Of a DNA stretch of 38,648 bases, positions 1 to 7,395 are shown piece after piece (positions within the stretch are counted from its first letter, which is position 1; each line of letters opens with the position of its first letter). The DNA comes from Oscillospiraceae bacterium (lineage in GTDB: Bacteria > Bacillota > Clostridia > Oscillospirales > Oscillospiraceae). The notes beneath the pieces were generated by a model that worked only from the letters and a program-made list of their open reading frames with translations, was not told the origin of the DNA and searched no databases. The position numbers and the translations under genes are program-made. The stretch spans positions 1 to 38,648 of the forward strand of contig SVMI01000015.1 of assembly GCA_015067495.1 (NCBI GenBank), read 5' to 3'.

Positions 1-76
1 ACTATGAAGCCCCTGGACTAATAAAACCCTTTATTTATGCGGGTTTGCGGGGTTTTGAAAGTGCTAAATAAAGCAT

Positions 77-97
77 TTTACCCACGATTTACCCACG
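77..97. repeat. tandem 10-bp direct repeat, 11-bp period
   Basis: TTTACCCACG occurs at 77-86 and again at 88-97. A short inverted repeat (TCAGGAA at 101-107, TTCCTGA at 110-116) follows. No reading frame here is convincing. Helically phased direct repeats of this kind are seen at recombinase arm sites and at the 3' ends of some integrase genes, so this may be the edge of an old integrated element; that is inference. Its partner, if any, is not visible. Confidence 0.35.
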
Positions 98-143
98 GCA
101 TCAGGAACTTTCCTGACACTTTATGAGAACTTATTAAAGATTT

Positions 144-178
144 AGCAGGTATCAAAGCGATTTGATACCTGCTTTTTT
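144..178. terminator. rho-independent terminator
   Basis: A perfect 13-bp inverted repeat (arms 144-156 and 161-173) with a GCGA loop is followed by a T run. It separates whatever lies to the left from the two-component operon. The left arm is preceded by few A residues, so it looks mainly like a plus-strand terminator. Confidence 0.85.
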
Positions 179-183
179 AATCT

Positions 184-253
184 TTATTCTTCTGCCATAT
201 TTGCCCAGCTTTTAATTTTTCCACCAATATTGTCATATATAGCAATTACCTCC
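184..253 (-). pseudogene. remnant of a small Firmicute protein gene
   Basis: On the minus strand a good ribosome site (GGAGG at 253-249) is followed by an open stretch at 246-184 that reads IAIYDNIGGKIKSWANMAEE and then stop. The DNIGGKIK stretch resembles, from memory, the N-terminus of small membrane proteins common in Clostridia, where more residues follow. Here there is no ATG in this frame, only ATT, and the frame stops after 20 codons, so it looks like a decayed or truncated gene end. A different frame has an ATG and 19 codons but no resemblance to anything. Confidence 0.25.
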
Positions 254-287
254 ATTTAATGATCCCATTTTACAACGATTCTAAGAT

Positions 288-322
288 ATTTTCAATCCAT
301 TTTCAATCTTTTATGCTATAAT
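288..322 (+). promoter_or_regulatory. promoter with tandem response-regulator boxes
   Basis: ATTTTCAATC is repeated exactly at 288-297 and 299-308, an 11-bp (one helical turn) period. A perfect -10 TATAAT follows at 317-322. There is no good -35 hexamer; the second repeat sits where one would be. This is the usual design of an OmpR/PhoB-type activated promoter. The same TTCAAT-N5-TTCAAT core precedes the VTC gene at 2287-2303, so the adjacent response regulator is the natural candidate ligand. Confidence 0.7.
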
Positions 323-344
323 GAAGCAAAAGGGGGGTGTTCGG

Positions 345-1028
345 ATGCGGATCTTGTTGGTTGAGGATGAAAAGAGAATGGCGCAGGCGCTGTGTGAGCT
401 TCTGCGACAGGAAAAATATGAGGTCGATCACTGCGCCAATGGTGTGGATGGCTTGTCTGCCATTGAAGCGGGGATTTATGACATCGTGATTCTTGACGTG
501 ATGCTTCCGGGCATAAACGGCTTTGACATCGCCCAAAACGTGCGCAGCAAGGGGATCGCCACACCGATTCTGATGCTGACGGCAAAGGCGGAGCTGGACG
601 ACAAGGTTGCTGGTCTTGACAGTGGTGCGGACGATTACCTGACCAAGCCCTTTATGACAAAAGAGCTTTTGGCGCGTCTGCGTGCGCTGGGCAGAAGAAC
701 ACTGGGTACTACTGATGGCGTCCTGTCCTTTTCGGACATCACGCTCGACACCGGCACGTTCATGCTGACCTGTGTCACAAATGGTCAGAGTGTCCGCCTC
801 AGCGAAAAGGAATACCGCATTCTCGAGTACATGATCGCAAACGGCGGACAGATCCTGACCCGTGAGCAGTTGGCTGTCAAGATCTGGGGCTATGACAACG
901 AAGCGGAGTACAACAATGTGGAGGTCTACATGTCTTTCACCCGCAAGAAGCTGACCTTTGTGGAAGCCAAGACCGAGATCAAGGCAGTGCGGGGCGTTGG
1001 CTACGAATTGAGGTGTGACGATGTTTAA
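345..1028 (+). CDS. OmpR-family DNA-binding response regulator
   Basis: A 227-residue two-domain response regulator. The receiver domain begins MRILLVEDEKRMAQ, with the acidic pocket ED near residues 8-9, phospho-acceptor Asp51 in the LDVMLPG motif and conserved Lys101 in LTKPF. The C-terminal half (about 130-227) is a winged-helix effector with the typical KEYRILEYM start and RGVGYEL end. The ATG at 345 was chosen over the in-frame ATG at 321 because AGGGGGG at 331-337 is correctly spaced for it and because the -10 box overlaps 321. It overlaps the kinase gene by 8 bases, so the pair is co-transcribed. It probably activates its own promoter and the VTC operon through the shared tandem boxes. 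Confidence 0.95.
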   Translation: MRILLVEDEKRMAQALCELLRQEKYEVDHCANGVDGLSAIEAGIYDIVILDVMLPGINGFDIAQNVRSKGIATPILMLTAKAELDDKVAGLDSGADDYLTKPFMTKELLARLRALGRRTLGTTDGVLSFSDITLDTGTFMLTCVTNGQSVRLSEKEYRILEYMIANGGQILTREQLAVKIWGYDNEAEYNNVEVYMSFTRKKLTFVEAKTEIKAVRGVGYELRCDDV

Positions 1029-2274
1029 GAAATCGAGAAAAAAGATCGTTGCCGCCATAATGTCAGTACTTGTTTTACTGTGGGTTGGCACGCTGGGCGT
1101 GATCTATGCTTCGAGCTATTTTGAAATGCAAAAGCAAAATCAGCAGATGCTGAGAACCCATGCCCAATTGTATACGCTATCTCAAACGATGGATCAGCTC
1201 ATGCCGCCAAACAGACCGATGCCGGGGGGCGATCCCGACTTCAAGCCCGACTTTGACCCGGAAGCCCCCAAATTTCAATTGTCGACTTTCTACACAGTTG
1301 CGGTTTCCGACGACGGGACGGTGTTGGAAGTCAAAAATGATCCGCCCACGGTGCGAACCAATGAAGAATTAATGAAATTGGCAAAGCGTATCATCGCGGA
1401 TCAAAAAGAGACCGGCAGGGAAGAGAACCTGACGTTTCTGAAAACCGATAAGGGTGGCTATACACTGATCGTCTTTATGGACAACACCGTGGTCAATGAA
1501 AACGCCATGACCCTTTTTCGCTATACGCTGATCTTTGGTGCAGTGGCGCTGGTCGTTTTTTTCTTTTTGTCTGTGTTTCTTGCAAGAAAGATCGTTGCAC
1601 CGCTGGAGGAGAGCTACCAAAAGCAAAAGCAGTTCATTTCCGACGCAGGACATGAGCTGAAAACGCCGGTGTCAGTGGTCAGTGCCAATGCGGAGCTTCT
1701 GTCCCGGGAGATCGGCGACAATCAATGGCTCGCGAACATCCAATACGAAAATGAACGGATGGGAATGCTGGTAGGACAGCTGCTGGAGCTTGCCCGGACG
1801 GAAGATATGACACCCCGGATGGAGCACGTGGATCTGAGCCGACTTGTTGCCGGCGAGGTGCTGCCCTTTGAGAGTGTTGCTTTTGAAAAGGGGCTTGCAC
1901 TGAACAGTGAGATCGCGAGGGGGATAACGTTGGAAGGCAACAGCACGCAGCTCAAGCAGCTGACATCGATCCTGCTGGATAATGCGATCTGTCACAGCAA
2001 GGAGGGGGGCGTGCTGCGCATGACCCTGATGAAAGAACAGGATCATGCGGTGCTGTCGGTTGTTAACGCAGGCGATGAGATCCCGCAAGAGCAACAAAAG
2101 CTGCTGTTCGAGCGGTTTTACCGCGTCGATGCTGTCCGCAATGGTGAAGACAAGCACTATGGTCTGGGACTCGCCATTGCCAAGGCGATCGTAACTGCCC
2201 ATCGGGGGCAGATCAATGTGTGCTGCTATGAAGGACTCGTGGAGTTTCGCATTACAATTCCTGTTGAAACGTAA
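1021..2274 (+). CDS. sensor histidine kinase
   Basis: A 417-residue membrane histidine kinase, partner of the preceding regulator. TM1 is at about residues 8-30, an extracytoplasmic loop of about 130 residues follows (it contains a Pro/Asp-rich stretch, MPPNRPMPGGDPDF), and TM2 is at about 165-188. The HisKA dimerisation helix carries phospho-accepting His211 in DAGHELKTP. The ATPase domain shows the N box (LLDNAICHS), NAGDEIP in place of a classical G1 box, the F box (FERFYR) and the G2 box (GLGLAIAKAI). The ATG at 1021 has GAGGTG upstream at 1010-1015; a GTG at 1015 is possible. The sensed signal is unknown. The downstream VTC and beta-helix genes suggest an envelope-related response. Confidence 0.95.
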   Translation: MFKKSRKKIVAAIMSVLVLLWVGTLGVIYASSYFEMQKQNQQMLRTHAQLYTLSQTMDQLMPPNRPMPGGDPDFKPDFDPEAPKFQLSTFYTVAVSDDGTVLEVKNDPPTVRTNEELMKLAKRIIADQKETGREENLTFLKTDKGGYTLIVFMDNTVVNENAMTLFRYTLIFGAVALVVFFFLSVFLARKIVAPLEESYQKQKQFISDAGHELKTPVSVVSANAELLSREIGDNQWLANIQYENERMGMLVGQLLELARTEDMTPRMEHVDLSRLVAGEVLPFESVAFEKGLALNSEIARGITLEGNSTQLKQLTSILLDNAICHSKEGGVLRMTLMKEQDHAVLSVVNAGDEIPQEQQKLLFERFYRVDAVRNGEDKHYGLGLAIAKAIVTAHRGQINVCCYEGLVEFRITIPVET

Positions 2275-2286
2275 AGAATTTGTGAA

Positions 2287-2319
2287 TTCAATAAAACTTC
2301 AATCTTCCTCCTGTACAAT
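2287..2319 (+). promoter_or_regulatory. regulated promoter of the VTC operon
   Basis: TTCAAT at 2287-2292 and 2298-2303 (11-bp period) lies 10 bases upstream of a -10-like TACAAT at 2314-2319. The arrangement matches the promoter at 288-322 (TTCAAT at 291-296 and 302-307, -10 at 317). The second box is followed by CTT in both. Again there is no real -35, implying activator dependence. Confidence 0.65.
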
Positions 2320-2341
2320 GTTGCCAACAACGTACAGGAGG
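2307..2341 (+). promoter_or_regulatory. hairpin spanning the -10 box and Shine-Dalgarno
   Basis: CCTCCTGTAC (2307-2316) pairs with GTACAGGAGG (2332-2341), and GTTG (2320-2323) pairs with CAAC (2328-2331) around a CCAA loop, leaving only a three-base bulge (2317-2319). The right arm holds the AGGAGG ribosome site of the VTC gene; the left arm overlaps the -10 box. A transcript starting near 2326 would lack the left arm and have a free ribosome site. A transcript reading through from the kinase gene would fold it shut, or terminate at the TTTTT that follows. Confidence 0.6.
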
Positions 2342-2347
2342 ATTTTT

Positions 2348-3091
2348 ATGGCAGTTCAGACCGTGTTCAAACGATACGAATTGAAATATCTGCTGACTCC
2401 TTCGCAAAAGGAAAAGGTACTTGCCGCCATGGCGCCGCATATGGAGCTTGACCGATACGGCAGAACCACCATCCGCAATCTCTATTACGACACGGATAAC
2501 TATCTTCTGATCCGCCGTTCCATTGAAAAGCCCGCCTACAAGGAAAAACTTCGCATCCGCAGCTACAGCCGGGCTGAAACGGACAGCAGCATTTTTGTGG
2601 AGTTGAAGAAAAAATACAAGTCCGTGGTTTATAAGCGACGGATCGCTATGTCGAACCGGGATGCCGGGGCGTGGTTGGCAGGGGAAGGGCGTTGCGGTCA
2701 GGATACCCAGATTGCCCGGGAAATCGACTATTTCCTGCAGTTTTACGGATCGCTGAAGCCAACAGTCTTTCTCTCCTATGAGCGGGAGGCATATTACTGC
2801 CGCGATGGTGCGGATTTTCGTGTGACCTTTGACGACACCATCCTTTGCAGGCAGGAGGATTTGTCTTTGACTTCCGAGGTGTATGGCACGCCGATCCTGC
2901 CGGAAGGCAAGGTGCTGATGGAGATTAAGTGCAGCGGCGGCATTCCGCTGTGGATGACCCGGGTGCTGTCCAGAGAAAGAATATTCAAGACCTCCTTTTC
3001 TAAATACGGCACTGCATATCGGATACTGATTTTCCCTGAAACACACCCAATAAATTCCTATCAAATGCTGGAGGTAGCAACCAATGCTTGA
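2348..3091 (+). CDS. VTC-domain (polyphosphate-polymerase-like) protein
   Basis: A 247-residue soluble protein with the VTC tunnel fold pattern: RYELKYLL near the N-terminus, YYDT, the basic strand YKEKLRIRSY, the strand FVELKKKYKSVVYKRR, SYEREAYY, DD and LMEIKC. In yeast Vtc4 such Lys/Arg/Glu side chains line a tunnel that makes polyphosphate from ATP. Bacterial homologues beside DUF4956 have, to my knowledge, no settled reaction. The ATG at 2348 was chosen because AGGAGG at 2336-2341 fits it; the frame is open further upstream but lacks a ribosome site. It overlaps the next gene by 8 bases. It has no membrane segment, so it probably works on the cytoplasmic face with the DUF4956 protein. 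Confidence 0.85.
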   Translation: MAVQTVFKRYELKYLLTPSQKEKVLAAMAPHMELDRYGRTTIRNLYYDTDNYLLIRRSIEKPAYKEKLRIRSYSRAETDSSIFVELKKKYKSVVYKRRIAMSNRDAGAWLAGEGRCGQDTQIAREIDYFLQFYGSLKPTVFLSYEREAYYCRDGADFRVTFDDTILCRQEDLSLTSEVYGTPILPEGKVLMEIKCSGGIPLWMTRVLSRERIFKTSFSKYGTAYRILIFPETHPINSYQMLEVATNA

Positions 3092-3779
3092 AAATGTATT
3101 CAAAGGGCTTTTTGACACAGATCTGACCACGGTGATCAGTGTGACGGATTTTATGCTTTGTCTTGGCTTTTCTCTCGCGCTGGGACTGGTGATGGCATTT
3201 GCATACATGTACCGCACCCGTTATACCAAGAGCTTTGTGGTGACGTTGGCACTGCTGCCTGCGGTGGTATGCGTGGTGATCATGCTGGTCAACGGTAATG
3301 TGGGCACAGGCGTTGCAGTAGCAGGTGCATTCAGCCTTGTCCGTTTTCGCAGCGTTCCCGGTACGGCAAAGGAGATCTGCACGCTGTTTCTTGCTATGGG
3401 CGCAGGCTTGATCGCCGGCATGGGCTATCTTGGCTTCGCGGTACTGTTTACGGTGGTGATGTGTGCGGTGTTTCTGCTTTATAACCGACTGGACTTCGGT
3501 ACAAAAAAGAATGCTGAGACCTTTAAGACCTTCACGATTACCATCCCGGAGGATCTCGATTATTCAGCGGTGTTTGACGACATTTTCGCGGAATATACCC
3601 GCGCCTATGAGCTAGTGCGCGTCAAGACCACCAATATGGGCAGTATGTTCAAGCTGACCTATCATGTGGAGCTTTCCAACGCTTCCCGAGAGAAAGAGAT
3701 GATCGATGCGATCCGGTGCAGAAACGGCAATCTGGAGATTGCTGTATCTAAGCAGGAGACCGTCGGAACGGAATTGTAA
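3084..3779 (+). CDS. DUF4956 membrane protein
   Basis: A 231-residue integral membrane protein. Hydrophobic segments lie at about 15-37, 46-66, 95-110 and 113-130. The conserved GAFSLVRFRSVPGTAKEI loop sits between them, and a soluble C-terminal domain of about 90 residues follows. This matches the DUF4956 family, which usually sits next to VTC-domain genes. The start at 3084 overlaps the VTC gene by 8 bases, with GGAGG at 3070-3074. Close coupling suggests the two proteins form one membrane complex. The biochemical role is not known to me. Confidence 0.85.
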   Translation: MLENVFKGLFDTDLTTVISVTDFMLCLGFSLALGLVMAFAYMYRTRYTKSFVVTLALLPAVVCVVIMLVNGNVGTGVAVAGAFSLVRFRSVPGTAKEICTLFLAMGAGLIAGMGYLGFAVLFTVVMCAVFLLYNRLDFGTKKNAETFKTFTITIPEDLDYSAVFDDIFAEYTRAYELVRVKTTNMGSMFKLTYHVELSNASREKEMIDAIRCRNGNLEIAVSKQETVGTEL

Positions 3780-3791
3780 CGGAGGGAATGT

Positions 3792-5606
3792 ATGAAAAAG
3801 CTTATTGCAATCCTTTTGATACTGGTGCTTCTGGGCGCGCTTGCCGGATGTGACAGCAATGCGCCCTCCGTCGGAGCGAATCCGGGCGGTGATACTTCCG
3901 GCGATAAAAACGAAAGTCCGACGCAGCCCGATTTCTCTCAAACAGACGAGGATATGTTCACTGATCGGGATAATAAAACAGAGCATGATGCGGACAAGGC
4001 GGTTACGATTCAGCTGAATGGAACAACTGCAACAGCAAGCTCTGACAGCGTGCAGATCAATGGCTCGACGGTAGTTATCAAGGAAGAAGCGATCTATGTT
4101 ATTTCGGGGACTCTTGAGGGGATGATTGTTGTGGATGCCCCGGCTACAGCGAAGCTGCAGCTGGTTTTTGAGGGCGTGGACATTACCGCTGAAACCTCCG
4201 CGGCACTTTATGTTCTGGAAGCGGACAAGGTCTTTCTGACCCTTGCAGAAGGAACGAGCAATTCTCTTTCGAATGGCGGCAGCTTTGTCGCTGTCGACGA
4301 CAACAGTATTGATGGGGCGCTTTTTTCCAAGCAGGACCTGACCTTGAACGGCTCCGGCTCTCTGACGGTGACTTCTCCTGCAGGACACGGCATTGTGTGC
4401 AAGGATGATCTGGTGATCACCGGCGGCAGCTATGTGATCAACTGCGCCTCACACGGTCTGGATGCCAACGACAGCGTCAGAATTGCCGATGCCACCCTGA
4501 CCATTGATGCGGGCAAGGATACCATCCATTGCGAAAATACAGATGATACGACCAAGGGCTTCATCTATATTTCTTCTGGAACGATCAAGGGTGAAGCAGA
4601 AGGGGACGGCATCTCTGCCGGCAGCTATTTGCGGATCGAGGGCGGCATGATTAATCTTCTTACGGGCGGTGGCAGTGAAAACGGCTCCAAGGCATCTTCG
4701 GATTCCTTTGGCGATTTTATGGGCGGCGGTCCCGGTGGCATGAGACCCGGCTATTCTCAGGAAACAGAAACTGACAGTACCAGCATGAAGGGTTTGAAAG
4801 CAACGAACAGCATTCTGATCTCCGGCGGAAATATCACCGTCAATTCTGCCGACGATGCCATCCACTCGGATGCTTCCCTGATCATCAACGGGGGCGTATT
4901 TACGATCGCCTCCGGTGACGATGCGTTCCATGCAGAGGACACGCTGACTGTGACAGCAGGAACTGTTGACATTTCCGATAGCTACGAGGGTCTGGAAGCA
5001 ATGCATATCGACGTTCAGGGTGGCGAGATCACCCTGACCGCCAGTGATGATGGTCTGAATGCTGCAGGTGGCACAGATCAAAGCGGAACAGAAGGGGGAC
5101 GCGACGGCATGTTCGGTGGCGGCGGTCCCGGGGGAAGACCCGGCGGTGGCGGCTTCGGTGGCGGAATGTCCGCCAATTCTGACGGCAGCATCAAGATCTC
5201 CGGCGGTACACTGTATATCAATTCCTCCGGCGACGGTATCGATGCCAACGGAACGTTGGAGATCTCTGGCGGTCATATCACCGTGGTCGGTCCGACCCGG
5301 GGCGATACCGCAACGTTGGACTACGATATCAGTGCCACCATCAGCGGCGGCACGTTCATCGGCACCGGCGCTTCCGGCATGGCACAGACCTTCAGCGATT
5401 CTGAGCAGGGTGTGATCGCGCTGAGTGTGGGCAGCCGTACGGCGGGAACGCAGATCGTGCTGAAGGATTTGAGCGGCAATGTGCTGCTCTCATATGCGCC
5501 CAAGCTTGATTTTGCTGTGGTGATTCTGTCAAGCCCGGAACTTACAAAGGGAGCGTCTTACAACATTACCATTGGATCCGATTCAGGGGAATTTGAGGCA
5601 GACTGA
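3792..5606 (+). CDS. beta-helical carbohydrate-binding-like lipoprotein (DUF4353-like)
   Basis: A 604-residue exported lipoprotein. Its signal peptide ends in a lipobox (LGALAGC, Cys about residue 20), followed by an Asp/Ser/Pro linker. The body consists of repeated short strands with ISGG, DGI and DAxxAED motifs, as in a right-handed beta helix. Two Gly-rich loops (about residues 309-320, and 440-458 with GGGPGGRPGG) interrupt it. The type fits the DUF4353 carbohydrate-binding proteins often found with VTC, DUF4956 and CotH genes; no CotH kinase gene is present here. A ribosome site GGAGGG is at 3781-3786, 12 bases after the DUF4956 stop, so it is the last gene of the operon. It probably acts outside the cell, attached to the membrane. 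The ligand is unknown. Confidence 0.8.
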   Translation: MKKLIAILLILVLLGALAGCDSNAPSVGANPGGDTSGDKNESPTQPDFSQTDEDMFTDRDNKTEHDADKAVTIQLNGTTATASSDSVQINGSTVVIKEEAIYVISGTLEGMIVVDAPATAKLQLVFEGVDITAETSAALYVLEADKVFLTLAEGTSNSLSNGGSFVAVDDNSIDGALFSKQDLTLNGSGSLTVTSPAGHGIVCKDDLVITGGSYVINCASHGLDANDSVRIADATLTIDAGKDTIHCENTDDTTKGFIYISSGTIKGEAEGDGISAGSYLRIEGGMINLLTGGGSENGSKASSDSFGDFMGGGPGGMRPGYSQETETDSTSMKGLKATNSILISGGNITVNSADDAIHSDASLIINGGVFTIASGDDAFHAEDTLTVTAGTVDISDSYEGLEAMHIDVQGGEITLTASDDGLNAAGGTDQSGTEGGRDGMFGGGGPGGRPGGGGFGGGMSANSDGSIKISGGTLYINSSGDGIDANGTLEISGGHITVVGPTRGDTATLDYDISATISGGTFIGTGASGMAQTFSDSEQGVIALSVGSRTAGTQIVLKDLSGNVLLSYAPKLDFAVVILSSPELTKGASYNITIGSDSGEFEAD

Positions 5607-5610
5607 TAGG

Positions 5611-5646
5611 AACGGCGGCAGGTTTTCTCTGCCGCCGTTTTCTTTA
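5611..5646 (+). terminator. terminator of the VTC operon
   Basis: An 11-bp perfect GC-rich stem (5611-5621 with 5629-5639) is followed by TTTTCTTT, 4 bases after the stop codon of the beta-helical lipoprotein gene. Confidence 0.85.
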
Positions 5647-5655
5647 TACGAGAAG

Positions 5656-5686
5656 GGCTTTGACCGCAATCGGTCAGAGCCTTTTT
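5656..5686 (+). terminator. second, tandem terminator
   Basis: GGCTTTGACCG (5656-5666) pairs with CGGTCAGAGCC (5671-5681) with one T-G wobble and a CAAT loop, followed by TTTTT. It backs up the terminator at 5611 and insulates the next promoter. Confidence 0.75.
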
Positions 5687-5714
5687 GCTGTCCGGCGCAG
5701 GAAATACGTTGCTC

Positions 5715-5743
5715 TTTACATTTGGCGAAAAAAGTAGTATAAT
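5715..5743 (+). promoter_or_regulatory. sigma-A promoter of the LemA/kinase operon
   Basis: TTTACA (5715-5720), a 17-base spacer and a perfect TATAAT (5738-5743). No obvious operator is attached, so expression is probably constitutive. Confidence 0.8.
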
Positions 5744-5763
5744 GGCGAGAAAGAGGTGAGGGT

Positions 5764-7374
5764 ATGACTTCGGTGATCTTTAATCCGCTGGAAGAATTTG
5801 AAAGCAAATACAGAGCACTTCACTCTGAGAAAACAAATCAATTCTTCGATACCCTCGTTCAGCACTCCGGCGTTGATATTGCGCAAAATCAGGAAACGGT
5901 TCGTCAGTATGAGCAATGTAGAGAAAACAGTGCCAAGCTGCGCAGAAAGCGTAACTGGCTGCGGTTTTTCAGAGTGCTGATGTGTATTACGATCCTGCTG
6001 ATCCCGCTGGTGATCTGGAAAATGACTCCGAAGATCCGGGCACTCAAGGAAGAAATGGACAACGCGGATCAGAAAGCGCAGGAGCTGCTTGTGGAAGCGC
6101 AGAAGCAGATGGCACCGCTGAACCGGCTGTTTACCGACCGTGATGCGCTCGATCTGATCGAAGCGACGATACCTTTGCTCCGTTTTGAGCCGTTCTTTTC
6201 CGTGGAGCAGGAAGCGGACATGCGCATCAATTACGATTTCTGCGTCAGCGACAGCGATGAGCAGTCCACTGTTGATACGCTGTCGGGTCACTATAATGAC
6301 AATCCGTTCCTCTTTGAAAACCGGCTTGTCCATTCCATGGGTATGCAAACCTATCACGGTTACAAGACGATCCATTGGACTGAGACCTACCGGGATTCCA
6401 ACGGTAAGTTAAGGACTCGCACAAGATCCCAGACCCTTCATGCCACGGTCATGAAGCAGAAGCCCTTTTACAACACCCAGATCGTGCTTAACTACTGCGC
6501 ACAGGGCGGACCTGAGCTGTCTTTCAGCCGCGATGCGACCCATCTGGAGCAAAAAAGCGAGCGGGAGATCGAGAAGCTGGTCAAGCGCGGCGAGAAAAAG
6601 CTGCAGAAAAAGACCGAAAGGGCGATCAGCGAGGACGGCGACTTCATGAGCATGTCCAACACGGACTTTGAGGTTCTGTTCGATGCGCTGGACAGAACCA
6701 ACGAGGTTCAGTTTCGGACGCTTTTCACGCCGCTGGCACAGACCAATATGGTCGATCTGCTGCTTTCGAAGGTCGGCTACGGCGATGATTTCCATTTCAT
6801 CAAAAGAAAGCGCACCAACAAGATCATCTCAAAGCACAGTCAGGGCAGAGCGCTTAACCTGCTGCCCCGGCATTACCACTCCTATTCCTACGACATCATA
6901 AGAGCAAACTTTGTAGGCAAAAATACGGAATATTTCAAAGCGGTTTATTTTGATTTCGCGCCGCTTCTGGCGATTCCCATCTATCAGGAACGCCCGGTGC
7001 ATTCGCTGAAACCGATCCCTGACTACAGTCAGCAGTATTCTCTGAAGGAATATGAGGTTCTGGCAAACGCGGTGCAGCGCCGCTATGTGGTACATCCCAA
7101 TACAAAAACGGAAGCGATCCTGAAATCATCCTTCGTGACATCGAAAAGTGATGTGGATGAGGCATGCATCACTGCGTATTCCTACGACATTGCAAAGCGT
7201 GTGGACATTGTTTCCGTCTACGGCGGAGACGGGCGGTATCACGCCGTCCCGGTGGAGTGGGATGAATACCTGCCGCTGGTCATGACCAGCAGCTTTGGCG
7301 TAACCACGGAGGAAATTGCCCAAGGAAAGGGTATCATTGCACGACACAACGGTCTGTGCATTTTTCAGTTTTAA
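5764..7374 (+). CDS. membrane-anchored protein of unknown function upstream of lemA
   Basis: A 536-residue protein that I do not recognise with confidence. A soluble N-terminus of about 65 residues precedes one TM segment (about 69-87), a heptad-like coiled coil (about 90-120) and a large mixed alpha/beta domain to the C-terminus. A basic segment of alternating Lys/Glu lies around 262-285. A distinctive late motif is LLPRHYHSYSYD followed by PLLAIPIYQERP. From memory it may belong to a family seen next to lemA in mollicutes (annotated MAG1210-like), but this is unverified. The start has AGAGGTGAG at 5752-5760. The lemA gene begins 21 bases after its stop, so a shared function with LemA at the membrane is the best inference. 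Confidence 0.6.
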   Translation: MTSVIFNPLEEFESKYRALHSEKTNQFFDTLVQHSGVDIAQNQETVRQYEQCRENSAKLRRKRNWLRFFRVLMCITILLIPLVIWKMTPKIRALKEEMDNADQKAQELLVEAQKQMAPLNRLFTDRDALDLIEATIPLLRFEPFFSVEQEADMRINYDFCVSDSDEQSTVDTLSGHYNDNPFLFENRLVHSMGMQTYHGYKTIHWTETYRDSNGKLRTRTRSQTLHATVMKQKPFYNTQIVLNYCAQGGPELSFSRDATHLEQKSEREIEKLVKRGEKKLQKKTERAISEDGDFMSMSNTDFEVLFDALDRTNEVQFRTLFTPLAQTNMVDLLLSKVGYGDDFHFIKRKRTNKIISKHSQGRALNLLPRHYHSYSYDIIRANFVGKNTEYFKAVYFDFAPLLAIPIYQERPVHSLKPIPDYSQQYSLKEYEVLANAVQRRYVVHPNTKTEAILKSSFVTSKSDVDEACITAYSYDIAKRVDIVSVYGGDGRYHAVPVEWDEYLPLVMTSSFGVTTEEIAQGKGIIARHNGLCIFQF

Positions 7375-7395
7375 TCAGAAAAGGAGAAAAAAACT

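Noticed and set aside
1..140. coding end of an integrase on either strand
   Set aside because: No frame is long enough and none shows recombinase motifs; only the direct repeat is suggestive.
5764..7374. secreted protease or sortase-like role for the 536-residue protein
   Set aside because: No catalytic motif or signal peptide was seen; only one internal TM is present.
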